From contig NZ_LMKO01000001.1 in the NCBI RefSeq assembly GCF_001421705.1, forward strand, positions 424,170-488,169: a stretch of DNA of 64,000 nucleotides. Reading direction: 5' to 3'. Within the stretch, counting starts at the first letter, position 1. Every line of letters begins with the position of its first letter. Below, one piece after another: positions 16,807 to 27,071 of this stretch. This stretch comes from Xylophilus sp. Leaf220 (GTDB lineage: Bacteria > Pseudomonadota > Gammaproteobacteria > Burkholderiales > Burkholderiaceae_C). The notes below the pieces were generated by a model, which searched no databases, was not told the origin of the DNA, and saw only the letters and a list, made by a program, of their open reading frames with translations. A program made the translations under genes and the position numbers.

Positions 16807-16810
<4 letters not shown>
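16370..16810 (-). CDS. Acyl-CoA thioesterase, 4-hydroxybenzoyl-CoA type hotdog fold
   Basis: Hotdog-fold thioesterase of 146 aa. The catalytic Asp lies in RFAHCDPAGIVFFPQYL (D25 region), the motif of 4-hydroxybenzoyl-CoA/YbgC-like thioesterases, followed by LNGLVEDWF and the strand VRLECEFRAVSRMGDDV. The start overlaps the livF stop (ATGA at 16807-16810). In an aromatic acyl-CoA operon it would recover CoA from dead-end or overflow CoA esters. The region 16241-16369 between it and the Rid gene has no recognised feature. Confidence 0.85.
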
Positions 16811-17576
<766 letters not shown>

Positions 17577-17580
<4 letters not shown>

Positions 17581-18368
17581 GCGGCCACCTCCTCGTTCGC
17601 CTCGTCGCCCAGGTAGGCACGCCGCACATCGGCGTTGCCGCGGATCTCGGCCGGCGTGCCGCAGGCGATCACCTTGCCGAAGACCAGCACCGAGATGCGG
17701 TCGGCCAGGCGGAACACCGCGTCCATGTCGTGCTCGACCAGCAGCACCGTGGTCTGGCCGCGCAGCGACAGTAGCAGCGCGACCATGCGCTCGGATTCGT
17801 CCGGGCCCATGCCGGCCATCGGCTCGTCGAGCAGCAGCAGCTTCGGCGCGGTGGCCAGGGCCAGGCCCACCTCCAGCTGCCGCTGTTCGCCGTGCGCCAG
17901 CGCGCCGGCCAGCACGTGCAACTGCGGGCCCAGGCCGACCCGCTCGACAACCTGCTCGGCCTCGGCGTAGCGGGCGCGCTCGCTGCGCGCCGCCTGCCAG
18001 AAGCGCAGGCTGCTGCCCTGCCGGGCCTGCACCGCCAGCGCCACGTTGTCGCGCACCGACAGGCGCTTGAAGATGCTGGTGATCTGGTAGGACCGGGCCA
18101 GGCCGCGCAGCACCCGCTGCGGCATCGGCAGCCGAGTGATGTCGTCGCCGTGGAAGAGGATGCGGCCGGCGTCGGTCGCCAGCGCGCCCGAGATCTGGTG
18201 GATCAGCGTGGTCTTGCCGGCGCCGTTAGGGCCGATCAGCGCATGCAGCTCGCCGGGCTGGACCCGGATGTCGGCATGGTCGGTGGCGGTGAGGCCGCCG
18301 AAGCGCTTGACCAGGCCGTCGATGTGCAGCAGCGGTGCGCCCGATGGCGTGTGCATCGGACTGCTCAT
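17577..18368 (-). CDS. livG: Branched-chain/aromatic ABC transporter ATPase LivG
   Basis: First ATPase of the same importer. Walker A IGPNGAGKTTLIHQ, LivG-type ARSYQITSIFKRLSVRDNV, a signature region reading LAHGEQRQLEVGLAL (LAHGEQ replaces LSGGQ, normal for LivG), Walker B LLLLDEPMAGMGPDE and H-loop VEHDMDAVF. 263 aa. Coupled to livM before and livF after by ATGA overlaps, so the two ATPases should be made in equal amounts. Confidence 0.92.
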
Positions 18369-19393
18369 GCCGCCTTCCTCCTGCGCAGGAAGCCCGCCAG
18401 GCCCTGCGGCGCGACCAGCACCACCAGCAGCAGCACGGCCCCCAGGCCGAACTGCCAGTGGATCGTGTAGGCCGCCAGGATCTCTTCGAGCAGCAGGAAC
18501 ACCACCGCCCCGATGAAGCCGCCCCACAGGTGGCCCACGCCGCCCAGGATCACCATCACCAGCAGCAGGCCCGACTGGTTCCACTGCAGCAGCGACGGGC
18601 TCACGAAGCTCGACTGGTTGGCCAGCAGCGCGCCGGCCAAGCCCGCCAGCGCGCCGGCCAGGGTGAAGGCGACGAGCTGGTAGCGGTACACCGGGAAGCC
18701 GATCGCGCCCATGCGCGTCTCGTTCTCGCGGACCGCCTGCAGCACGTGGCCGAAGCGGGCGTTGAGCAGCCGCTGGATGGCCAGGAAGGCCAGCACGAAC
18801 AAGGCGAGCACCACGTAGTAGAAGCGGGTGTCGCTCGCCAGGTCGAAGCCGCCGCCGACGGTGGAGCGGCCGGGCAGCGTCAGCCCGTCCTCGCCGCCCC
18901 AGGCCTTCACCGACACCATCAGGTAGTACAGCATCTGCGCGAAGGCCAGCGTGATCATGATGAAGTAGACGCCCCGGGTGCGCAGGCTGATCGCGCCCAC
19001 CATCAGCGCGAACAGCGCGCTGACCAGCACCGCGGCCGGCCAGGCGACCCACGCCGACATGACGCCCTGCTGCATCAGGATGCCCACCGTGTACGCCCCC
19101 GTGCCGATGAAGGCCGCGTGGCCGAAGCTGACCATGCCGCCGAAGCCCAGGATCAGGTTGAGGCTGGTCGCGGCCAGCGCGAAGATCAGGATGCGGGTGG
19201 CCAGGCCCACGTAGAAATCCTCGCCCAGGGCGGAGGCCACCAGCGGCAATGCGGCCAGCACCAGCATCACCGGCACCGTCCAGCGCAGGTGCAGCGCATG
19301 GTCGAGCAGGCCGCGCGGGGCGTGGGCCGAAGCGATGACCTTCGGTGCGGTCGAAGCGCTGCCGGCAGGCAAGGAAGAAGATGCGGACGTCAT
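18365..19393 (-). CDS. livM: Branched-chain/aromatic ABC transporter permease LivM
   Basis: Inner-membrane permease with about eight to ten hydrophobic helices. Signature LNLILGFGGMVSFGHAAFIGTGAY (here from about residue 79) and the cytoplasmic coupling region AVRENETRMGAIGFPVYRYQ. The first 30 or so residues are a Ser/Ala-rich soluble extension. 342 aa is normal. It lies 12 bases after livH. Confidence 0.93.
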   Translation of the reverse strand: MTSASSSLPAGSASTAPKVIASAHAPRGLLDHALHLRWTVPVMLVLAALPLVASALGEDFYVGLATRILIFALAATSLNLILGFGGMVSFGHAAFIGTGAYTVGILMQQGVMSAWVAWPAAVLVSALFALMVGAISLRTRGVYFIMITLAFAQMLYYLMVSVKAWGGEDGLTLPGRSTVGGGFDLASDTRFYYVVLALFVLAFLAIQRLLNARFGHVLQAVRENETRMGAIGFPVYRYQLVAFTLAGALAGLAGALLANQSSFVSPSLLQWNQSGLLLVMVILGGVGHLWGGFIGAVVFLLLEEILAAYTIHWQFGLGAVLLLVVLVAPQGLAGFLRRRKAA

Positions 19394-19405
19394 GCGATCG
19401 GGTCC

Positions 19406-20326
19406 TTAGCCGTGCGCCGGGAAGAGCCCACGGGGCTTCCAGAAAAGCACCGCGGCCATCAGCAGGTAGATGAGGATCGAAGCTACGGCCGGGCCGGCGC
19501 TACCCGCTGCATCGGCGCCCAGCCAGTGGCCGAAGGCCATCGGGATCAGCGCGCGGCCGGCGGTGTCGACCACGCCGACCAGCAGCGCGCCGAACAGCGC
19601 CCCGCGGATCGAGCCGATGCCGCCGATCACGATCACCACGAAGGCCAGGATCAGGATGCTCTCGCCCATGCCCACCTGCACCGCCAGCAGCGGGCCCAGC
19701 ATGCCGCCGGCCACCGCGCAGAGCGCTGCGCCCAAGCCGAACACCGCGGTGAACAGCCGACGCACGTTGGTGCCCATGGCCAGCGCCATCTCGCGGTTCG
19801 ATGCGCCGGCGCGCACCTGCATGCCGAGCCGGGTGCGGGTGACCAGCACGTACAGCAGCGCTGCCACGCCCAGGCCCACGCCGATGATCAGCAGCCGGTA
19901 GGCCGGGTAGAAGAAGCCGGGCAGCAGCTCGACCGGGCCGGCCAGGCTGGCGGGCGGATTGAGCGAGATCGGCTGCGAGCCCCACAGCATGCGCACGCAC
20001 TCGTTGGCCATCAGCAGGATCGCGAAGGTGCCCAGCACCTGCGACAGATGGTCGCGCTTGTAGAGCCGGCGCAGCACCGTCACCTCCAGCAGCATGCCGA
20101 CCAGCGCGGTGCCGACGATGCCGGCGCCCAGCCCGATCCAGAACGAGCCCGAGGCTGCCGCCGCGGTGGCGATCAGGTAGGCGCCCACCATGTAGAGCGA
20201 GCCGTGCGCCAGGTTGATCATGTCCATGATGCCGAACACCAGCGTGAGGCCGGCGGCCAGCAGGAACAGCATCAGCCCGAACTGCAGCCCGTTCAGGGAC
20301 TGCTCCAGCACCAGCACGCCGGTCAT
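19406..20326 (-). CDS. livH: Branched-chain/aromatic ABC transporter permease LivH
   Basis: Permease partner of LivM: 306 aa, starts MTGVLVLEQSLNGLQFGLML, and carries GIMDMINLAHGSLYMVGAY, the LivH signature, plus VIVIGGIGSIRGALFGALLVG near residue 240. About eight hydrophobic helices. The start at ATG 20326 places the signature at the usual distance; longer open frame upstream lacks coding character. Confidence 0.93.
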   Translation of the reverse strand: MTGVLVLEQSLNGLQFGLMLFLLAAGLTLVFGIMDMINLAHGSLYMVGAYLIATAAAASGSFWIGLGAGIVGTALVGMLLEVTVLRRLYKRDHLSQVLGTFAILLMANECVRMLWGSQPISLNPPASLAGPVELLPGFFYPAYRLLIIGVGLGVAALLYVLVTRTRLGMQVRAGASNREMALAMGTNVRRLFTAVFGLGAALCAVAGGMLGPLLAVQVGMGESILILAFVVIVIGGIGSIRGALFGALLVGVVDTAGRALIPMAFGHWLGADAAGSAGPAVASILIYLLMAAVLFWKPRGLFPAHG

Positions 20327-20369
20327 GGCAAGGCCCTTCTCATGGCATCGAAACGGATCGGATGCCCGG

Positions 20370-21560
20370 TCATACCGCCGGCATCTTGCAGCTGCCGACA
20401 TACGCGTCGGCGTGGTTCTTGAACACGGTGCCCAGCGTGCGGTTGGTCACCCGGCCCTGGGTGTCCTTGGTGATCACGCGCAGGTAGTAGTCCTGGATCG
20501 GGAAGTGGTTGGTGTTGAACTTGAACGCGCCGCGCACCGATTCGAAACGTGCGGCTTCGAGCGCCTTGCGCACCGCGGCCTTGTCGTCGAGCTTGCCCTT
20601 CACGTCGCGCACCGCGCCGTCGATCAGGCGGGCCGCGTCGTAGCCCTGCGCCGCGTACAGCGTGGGTAGGCGGCCGAACTCCTTCTGGAAGTCGGCGACG
20701 AACTTCTTGTTGGCCGCGTTGTCCAGGTCGTGCGCCCAGAGCGAGCTGTTGAACATGCCGAGCATCGGCTCGCCCACCGCCTTGATCACGTCCTCGTCGG
20801 CCGAGAAGCCGGGGCCGAAGAGGGTCATGTCCTTGGACAAACCCGAGCCCACGAACTGCTTGATGAAGTTGATGCCCAGGCCGCCCGGCAGGAAGATGTA
20901 GACGGCATCCGGCTTGGCCGCGCGCATCTTGGCGATCTCGGCGCCGTAGTCGAGCTGGTTGAGCGGGGTGTAGCTCTCGAGCGCCACCTCGCCCTTGTAG
21001 AAGCGCTTGAAGCCGGCCAGCGCATCCTTGCCGGCGGGATAGTTGGGGGCGAGCAGCGCGACGCGCTTGAAGCCCTTGTCTTCCACCGTCTTGCCGACCG
21101 CTTCGTGCAGGTTGTCGTTCTGGTAGCTGGCGCTGAAGAAGTACGGGTTGCACTGGTCGCCCGCGTACTGCGACGGGCCGGCGTTGGCGCTGATGTAGAA
21201 GGTCTTGGCGGCGAAGGTGGGCGCGCCCACCGCCAGCATCACGTTGGAGAACACCACGCCGGTCATGAAGTCGACCTTGTCGCGCTTGATCAGCCGGTCG
21301 GCCGTCTGGCGGGCCACGTCGGGGCTCTGCTGGTCGTCGGCCACCACCACCTCGGCGGGCAGGCCGCCGAGCTTGCCGCCGCCGTGCTTGACCGCCAATT
21401 GGAAGCCGTCGCGGATGTCGATGCCGAGGCCGGCGCCGGGGCCCGACAGCGTGCTGAGCAAACCGACCTTGACCGCGTCGGCGGCCTGGGCGGACATGGC
21501 GACCGCGGCGAGCGCGGCCAGGACCAGGGGCTTGAGCGGAGAAGCGGAAAGAGTCTTCAT
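20370..21560 (-). CDS. LivK-type periplasmic substrate-binding protein
   Basis: Type I periplasmic binding protein of 396 aa. Signal peptide of about 26 residues ending MSAQA|ADAVKVG, then VGLLSTLSGPGAGLGIDIRDGFQLAV, the Leu/Ile/Val-binding fold opening, and AQGYDAARLIDGAV near the end. Its position between an aromatic CoA ligase and liv permeases suggests it binds an aromatic acid (2-aminobenzoate or a relative) rather than a branched-chain amino acid; that is inference. Confidence 0.9.
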   Translation of the reverse strand: MKTLSASPLKPLVLAALAAVAMSAQAADAVKVGLLSTLSGPGAGLGIDIRDGFQLAVKHGGGKLGGLPAEVVVADDQQSPDVARQTADRLIKRDKVDFMTGVVFSNVMLAVGAPTFAAKTFYISANAGPSQYAGDQCNPYFFSASYQNDNLHEAVGKTVEDKGFKRVALLAPNYPAGKDALAGFKRFYKGEVALESYTPLNQLDYGAEIAKMRAAKPDAVYIFLPGGLGINFIKQFVGSGLSKDMTLFGPGFSADEDVIKAVGEPMLGMFNSSLWAHDLDNAANKKFVADFQKEFGRLPTLYAAQGYDAARLIDGAVRDVKGKLDDKAAVRKALEAARFESVRGAFKFNTNHFPIQDYYLRVITKDTQGRVTNRTLGTVFKNHADAYVGSCKMPAV

Positions 21561-21614
21561 GGGGCAGGCTTTCTGTCGGTGGAGACGGAGGGAGGGTTTG
21601 CGGGGCGAAGAGAT

Positions 21615-23240
21615 TCAGGGGACCGCGGGCGCATCGCTGCGGCCCAGCCGGAAGCGCTGGAGTTTGCCCGTTTCGGTGCGCGGCAGGGCCACCACGAACT
21701 CGACGGCACGGGGGTATTTGTACGGGGCCACCGTCTGCTTGACGAAGTCCTGCAGCGTGCGCACCGTGGCCGGGCCGGGCTCCTGCCCGGGCCGCAGCAC
21801 CACGAAGGCCTTGACGATCTGGCCGCGCTCCTCGTCGGGCACGCCGATCACGCCGCATTCGGCGACCGCCGGGTGCTGCAGCAGCGCCTCTTCCACCTCG
21901 GGCGAGGCGATGTTGTAGCCGGCCGAGATGATCATGTCGTCGGTGCGCGACTGGTAGTGGAAGTAGCCGTCGTCGTCCACCAGGTAGGCGTCGCCGGTCA
22001 GGTTCCAGCCGTCCTTCACGTACTGCGACTGCCGCGCGTCGTCGAGGTAGCGGCAGCCGGTCGGTCCCTGCACCGCCAGGCGGCCGACGGTGTTGGGCGG
22101 CACCGGGTTGCCGTCCGCATCGACCACCCGGGCGCGGTAGCCCGGCACCGGCACGCCGGTGGCGCCGGGGCGGGCGGCGGATTCGTCGGCCGAGATGAAG
22201 ATGTGCAGCATCTCGGTGGCGCCGATGCCGTCGATCAGTTCGATGCCGGTCGCCTGCTTCCACAGCGCGCGGGTGGCCGCCGGCAGCGCCTCGCCGGCCG
22301 AGACGCAGCGCCGCAGCGTGCCGACGCGGATCGCGTCGCCGTGCGCGGCCAGCGTGCGGTAGGAGGTGGGCGCGGTGAAGAGCACCGTGGCGCCGAAGTC
22401 GCGGATGCCGTCGAGCAGTTGCGCGGGCGAGGCTTTTTCCAGCAGCACGGTCGATGCCCCGACCGCCATCGGGAACAGCAGCAGGCCGCCGAGCCCGAAG
22501 GTGAAGGCCATTGGCGGGCTGCCGATGAACACGTCGTCGGCCGCCGGCTTGAGCACATGGCCCGGCCAGCAGGCGCAGATCGCCATCACGTCGCGGTGGA
22601 AATGCATTGTCGCCTTGGGCACGCCGGTGGTGCCCGAGGTGAAGGCCAGGATGCAGGTGTCGTCGGCCGCGGTGTCCACGTTGTCGAAGGTGGCGGGCTG
22701 CGCGGCCATCGCGGCCTCCAGCCCTTCGGCGGAAGGATCATTGAAGCAGCACACCTGCCGCAGCACCGGGCATTCCAGCGCCGCGGCGCGCAGTTCGTCG
22801 GCCAGCCGCAGGTCGCACAGCGCGTGGCTGACCTGGCCCTTGTCGACGATCGCCTGCAGCTCCTTGGCGCGCAGCAGCGGCATCGTCGCCACCGCGATGC
22901 CGCCGGCCTTGACGACGGCGAACCAGCAGGCCGCCAGCATCGGCGTGTTGGGCGCCCGCAGCAGCACCCGGTTGCCGGGCACCAGGCCCATGCGCTGCAC
23001 CAGCACCTGGGCGATGCGGTTGGACTGGGCCAGCAGGTCGGCATAGGTCCAGCGCAGGCCGGCGCCCTGCACGCAGAGCCGGTCGCCCCAGCCCCGGGCC
23101 ACCGCGTCGTCGAGCAGCGCGGTGGCGCAGTTCAGGCGCTCGGGGAACTGCAGTTCGGGCAGTTCGAAAAGGTACGCGGGCTGCGCCTCGGCCGGCGGCA
23201 GCCGGTCGCGGGCGAAAGTGTCGGTGTGTGCGCTGGCCAT
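21615..23240 (-). CDS. Aromatic acyl-CoA ligase (benzoate / 2-aminobenzoate-CoA ligase type)
   Basis: ANL-superfamily ligase that activates an aromatic acid as AMP ester and then CoA thioester. AMP-binding motif TSGTTGVPKATMHFH (from about residue 204), A5 region DGIGATEMLHIFISA, A7 TGDAY, A8 YQSRTDDMIISAGYNI and the C-terminal lysine in RTETGKLQRF. GATEMLHIF is typical of benzoate/2-aminobenzoate-CoA ligases. 541 aa is normal. First gene of an operon with the LivK-HMGF importer, thioesterase, Rid and hydrolase genes. A near-perfect palindrome (23280-23303) lies just upstream, similar to the one before the monooxygenase gene. Confidence 0.85.
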   Translation of the reverse strand: MASAHTDTFARDRLPPAEAQPAYLFELPELQFPERLNCATALLDDAVARGWGDRLCVQGAGLRWTYADLLAQSNRIAQVLVQRMGLVPGNRVLLRAPNTPMLAACWFAVVKAGGIAVATMPLLRAKELQAIVDKGQVSHALCDLRLADELRAAALECPVLRQVCCFNDPSAEGLEAAMAAQPATFDNVDTAADDTCILAFTSGTTGVPKATMHFHRDVMAICACWPGHVLKPAADDVFIGSPPMAFTFGLGGLLLFPMAVGASTVLLEKASPAQLLDGIRDFGATVLFTAPTSYRTLAAHGDAIRVGTLRRCVSAGEALPAATRALWKQATGIELIDGIGATEMLHIFISADESAARPGATGVPVPGYRARVVDADGNPVPPNTVGRLAVQGPTGCRYLDDARQSQYVKDGWNLTGDAYLVDDDGYFHYQSRTDDMIISAGYNIASPEVEEALLQHPAVAECGVIGVPDEERGQIVKAFVVLRPGQEPGPATVRTLQDFVKQTVAPYKYPRAVEFVVALPRTETGKLQRFRLGRSDAPAVP

Positions 23241-23279
23241 GCGAGAAACCCCTTTTGGTGCGATGCGTCCAAAACCATG

Positions 23280-23303
23280 AATTACTTTAGAGCTAAAGCA
23301 ATT
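23280..23303 (-). promoter_or_regulatory. Probable MarR-type operator before the CoA ligase
   Basis: AATTACTTTAG (23280-23290) and CTAAAGCAATT (23293-23303) are inverted repeats with one mismatch around a 2-base centre; the inner CTTTAG-AG-CTAAAG is perfect. It lies 40 bases upstream of the ligase start in an AT-rich pocket. A weak promoter (TTGCTT, 17 bases, ATGGTT on the minus strand) overlaps it. The likely regulator is the MarR protein at 25692-26297; binding is inference. Confidence 0.6.
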
Positions 23304-23338
23304 GGCGGGCCAGCGGGATCACCCTAACTTGAAGCACA

Positions 23339-23424
23339 CCCCCAGGCTTGCCCACTGCGTGTGGCCGCCAACCCCCTTGCAGGGGGCACCACCAGCGGCC
23401 CGGCGAAGCCGGTTCCGCGGTGGT
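23339..23424 (+). repeat. 86-bp structured repeat, copy 1 (inverted relative to copy 2)
   Basis: Starts with CCCCC, contains a CCCCC-TTGCA-GGGGG stem (23372-23386), and ends in a long hairpin: ACCACC (23388-23393), GCGG, CCGGC, GAA loop, GCCGG, CCGC, GGTGGT (23419-23424). It matches copy 2 (29561-29646, opposite strand) at 78 of 86 positions by my count, and the differences preserve the outer stem. It lies between the CoA ligase and acyl-CoA dehydrogenase genes, after the latter's stop. Confidence 0.8.
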
Positions 23425-23460
23425 CCTGAAAGGAACCGCGCCGACTGCAGAGCTGGTGTC

Positions 23461-24633
<1,173 letters not shown>

Positions 24634-24674
24634 GAAGGTCTCCTGCGCAGCCGCACATGCCGGCGGCGATCTAT

Positions 24675-24712
24675 AAGAAAAGAGGCCACGGCCGGCGAAT
24701 GGCGCCGGCCTC
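24675..24712 (-). terminator. Rho-independent terminator of the monooxygenase operon (minus strand)
   Basis: On the minus strand the stem GAGGCC/GGCCTC (outer arms 24707-24712 and 24682-24687), with the GC-rich repeat hairpin inside, is followed by TTTTCTT (24675-24681). It lies about 130 bases after the stop of the enoyl-CoA hydratase gene. It is largely built from a copy of the two-hairpin dispersed repeat, so here the repeat probably works as a transcription end. Confidence 0.65.
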
Positions 24713-24731
24713 TAGCTATACATTCGATAGC
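24689..24731 (+). repeat. Two-hairpin dispersed repeat, copy 3
   Basis: GCCGGCG (24691-24697) / CGCCGGC (24703-24709), linker CTCT, then AGCTAT (24714-24719) pairing with ATAGC (24727-24731). Same layout and spacing as the other five copies. The rest of 24634-24843 shows no gene. Confidence 0.7.
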
Positions 24732-24843
24732 AAACGGGTTGAGAGCCTGTGAGGCGCCGCGGCGGAAAAGCCGAAGTGCGGTGCGGCACGACGACGGTTT
24801 GCAGCATCTCCAGCGCTGCACAGCGCGCCTTCGCGCAGCGCAC

Positions 24844-25695
24844 TCAGTTGCCTTCGAACACCGGCCGGCGTTTGTCCACGAAGGCGCGGTAGGCCCGCTC
24901 GAAGTCGCCGGTCAGCATGCACAGCGCCTGGGCCTGGGCTTCGGCCTCGATGGCCTGGTCCACCGTCATGGCCCATTCCTGGTGCAGCATCGTCTTGGTG
25001 ATGCCGTTGGCGAAGGTGGGGCCGTCGGCGATGTCGCGGGCCAGCTTCTGCGCCTCGGCCGTCAGTGCGTCGGGCTCGCAAAGCCGGTTGAGGAAACCCC
25101 AGCGCTCCGCCTCGTCGCCGGGCAGCGAACGGCCGGTGTAGAGCAGTTCCGACGCGCGGCCCTGGCCCACGATGCGCGGCAGGATGGCGCACGCGCCCAT
25201 GTCGCAGCCGGCGAGGCCGACGCGGTTGAAGAGGAACGCGGTCTTGCTGCGGGCCGTGCCCAGCCGCAGGTCCGACGCCATCGCCAGGATCGCGCCGGCC
25301 CCGGCGCAGACGCCGTCGATGGCCGCTACGATCGGCTGCGGGCAGTGCCGCATCTCCGACACCAGCGCGCCGGTCATGCGGGTGAACATCAGCAGTTCGG
25401 GCGCCTTGAGCTGCACCAGCGGGCCGATGATCTCGTGCACGTCGCCGCCCGAGCAGAAGTTGCCGCCGGCGCCCTGGAGCACCACCACGTGCACGTCGGT
25501 CGCGTAGCGCAGCCGGTGGAACAGGTCGCGCAACTCGGCGTACGAATCGAAGGTGAGCGGGTTCTTGCGCTCGGGCCGGTTCAGGGTGACGGTGCCCACG
25601 CCCGCCTCCACCTGCCACAGGAAATGGGTGGCGGCGTAATCGGCCAGCGTCTGGCGGTTGCCGGCGACGAGGGCCGGGTCGGTGCGGTCGGTCAT
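24844..25695 (-). CDS. Enoyl-CoA hydratase/isomerase family protein
   Basis: Crotonase-fold protein, 283 aa. Oxyanion-hole segments [13 protein letters not shown] (about residue 75) and [16 protein letters not shown]; the glutamates of classical hydratases are replaced in part ([21 protein letters not shown]), so a ring-cleaving or hydrolytic role is possible. It ends with [17 protein letters not shown], common in the family. It overlaps the MarR stop (ATGA). It is placed as a beta-oxidation-like step acting on the dearomatised CoA intermediate. Confidence 0.88.
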   Translation of the reverse strand: MTDRTDPALVAGNRQTLADYAATHFLWQVEAGVGTVTLNRPERKNPLTFDSYAELRDLFHRLRYATDVHVVVLQGAGGNFCSGGDVHEIIGPLVQLKAPELLMFTRMTGALVSEMRHCPQPIVAAIDGVCAGAGAILAMASDLRLGTARSKTAFLFNRVGLAGCDMGACAILPRIVGQGRASELLYTGRSLPGDEAERWGFLNRLCEPDALTAEAQKLARDIADGPTFANGITKTMLHQEWAMTVDQAIEAEAQAQALCMLTGDFERAYRAFVDKRRPVFEGN

Positions 25696-26297
25696 GGGGC
25701 GGGTCTCCTGCGGGGGGATGCGGTCTTCTTCTTCGCTGCGGTGGCGGCGGTCGGTGCGGCGACGGGCTCTGCCGCGAGGTCGGCTTGGTGCTGCGCCAGG
25801 TGCACCCGCAGCCGGCCCAGCTGGCCGTAGAGCAGTTCCTTGTCGCCGGTGCCCAGGCCCTGGAACATGGCGGTGAGCCAGGTCTCGTGCTCGGCGGCCA
25901 TGGCGGCGAATTCGATGCGGCCTTTCGGTGTGAGCGCCACGCGCCAGGAGCGGCGGTCTTCCGGGTCGTCCACCCGGGTCACCAGGCCTTCCTTCTCCAG
26001 CTGGTCGGTCAGGCCGGTGATGTTGCCGCCGGTGACCATCAGGTAGCGCGAGAGCGCGTTCATCCGCAGCCCGTCGGGGTGGCGCTCCAGCTGGGCCAGG
26101 TAGTCGAAGCGCGGCAGCGTGGTGGCGAAACGCGCCCGCAGGTGCTGGCGGATCTGCTGCTCGATCTGGGTACTGCAGGCCAGCAGGCGCAGCCAGATCT
26201 TCAGGTCGATGTGGTCGTCGGCAACGGCGCGCGCCTCGTGGCCGATGCGCTCGTCGTCGAGCACCGGAACCAGCTGCAATTTCGTGGTGCGGGCCAT
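25692..26297 (-). CDS. MarR-family transcriptional regulator
   Basis: Winged helix-turn-helix regulator, 201 aa. The core (about residues 35-160) has [26 protein letters not shown], recognition helix region [17 protein letters not shown] and wing [16 protein letters not shown]. The last 30 residues are an Ala/Lys/Arg-rich basic tail ([15 protein letters not shown]), longer than usual. It is coupled to the SDR gene before it and the hydratase after it, so it is controlled with its own operon. MarR proteins of aromatic CoA pathways usually release DNA on binding the CoA thioester. Confidence 0.9.
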   Translation of the reverse strand: MARTTKLQLVPVLDDERIGHEARAVADDHIDLKIWLRLLACSTQIEQQIRQHLRARFATTLPRFDYLAQLERHPDGLRMNALSRYLMVTGGNITGLTDQLEKEGLVTRVDDPEDRRSWRVALTPKGRIEFAAMAAEHETWLTAMFQGLGTGDKELLYGQLGRLRVHLAQHQADLAAEPVAAPTAATAAKKKTASPRRRPAP

Positions 26298-27070
26298 CAC
26301 ATCACCTCGCCGCCGGAAACGGAAATCGACTGCCCGGTGACCGCGGCCGCGCCGTCGCCGCACAGCCAGGCAACCGTGTCGGCCACCTCGGCGGGCGACA
26401 CCAGCCGGCCCTGCGGGTTGCCGCGCACGAACTCCGCCTGCGCCTCGGCCGTGCTGCGGCCGGTCTTGGAGGCGACGCGGGCCACGCTGTCGCGCACGAT
26501 GTCGGTGTCGGTATAGCCCGGGCAGACCGCGTTGACGGTGATGCCCTTGGCCGCCAGTTCCAGCGCCAGCGAGCGGGTCAGCCCGATCACGCCGTGCTTG
26601 GCCGCGGCGTAGGCCGCCACGTAGGCGTAGCCGCGCAGGCCCGCCGTGCTCGCGACGTTGACGATGCGGCCCGCGCCCGCTGCGAGCAGGTCGGGCAGTG
26701 CGGCCTGGGTGCAGGTGAAGGTGCCCGTCAGGTTCACCGCCAGCATGCGCTGCCAATGGGCTGCGTCCATCCGGTGGAAGGGCACGCTCTCGGCCTGCCC
26801 GGCGTTGTTGACCAGGACCGCGACCGGGCCGGCCGCGGCCCGCGCAGCGGCAAAGGCCTGGGCCACGCTGTCGGCGGAGGTGATGTCGCAGGCGACCGGC
26901 AATGCCTGGGCCGATGCCGGCAGCCGGGCCGCCAGCGCCTGCAGCGTGTCGAGGTTGCGGCCCAGCAGCGTGAGCACCGCGCCCTCGGCCGCCAGCCGCT
27001 CGGCGATCGCCGCGCCGATGCCGCGCGCTGCGCCGGTGATGACCGCGTGGCGGCCTTGCAGGTGTGCCAT
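26297..27070 (-). CDS. Short-chain dehydrogenase (3-hydroxyacyl-CoA dehydrogenase type)
   Basis: SDR fold, 257 aa: cofactor motif [13 protein letters not shown] (residues 12-24), NNAG, catalytic Ser-Tyr-Lys in [23 protein letters not shown] (Tyr and Lys as YxxxK), and PGYTDTDIV. An Arg/Asn pair after strand 2 (GRNLDTL) hints at NADP(H). Encoded one base after the monooxygenase/reductase gene. In the A. evansii-type pathway an SDR acts as the beta-hydroxyacyl-CoA dehydrogenase. Confidence 0.9.
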   Translation of the reverse strand: MAHLQGRHAVITGAARGIGAAIAERLAAEGAVLTLLGRNLDTLQALAARLPASAQALPVACDITSADSVAQAFAAARAAAGPVAVLVNNAGQAESVPFHRMDAAHWQRMLAVNLTGTFTCTQAALPDLLAAGAGRIVNVASTAGLRGYAYVAAYAAAKHGVIGLTRSLALELAAKGITVNAVCPGYTDTDIVRDSVARVASKTGRSTAEAQAEFVRGNPQGRLVSPAEVADTVAWLCGDGAAAVTGQSISVSGGEVM

Positions 27071-27071
27071 G

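Noticed and set aside
18335-23327. Long plus-strand frames (695 and 865 codons) opposite the liv and ligase genes
   Set aside because: Shadows of clearly recognised transporter and ligase genes.
24734-24843. Possible small gene between the terminator repeat and the hydratase stop
   Set aside because: No frame with a ribosome binding site or coding bias; treated as 3' untranslated sequence.
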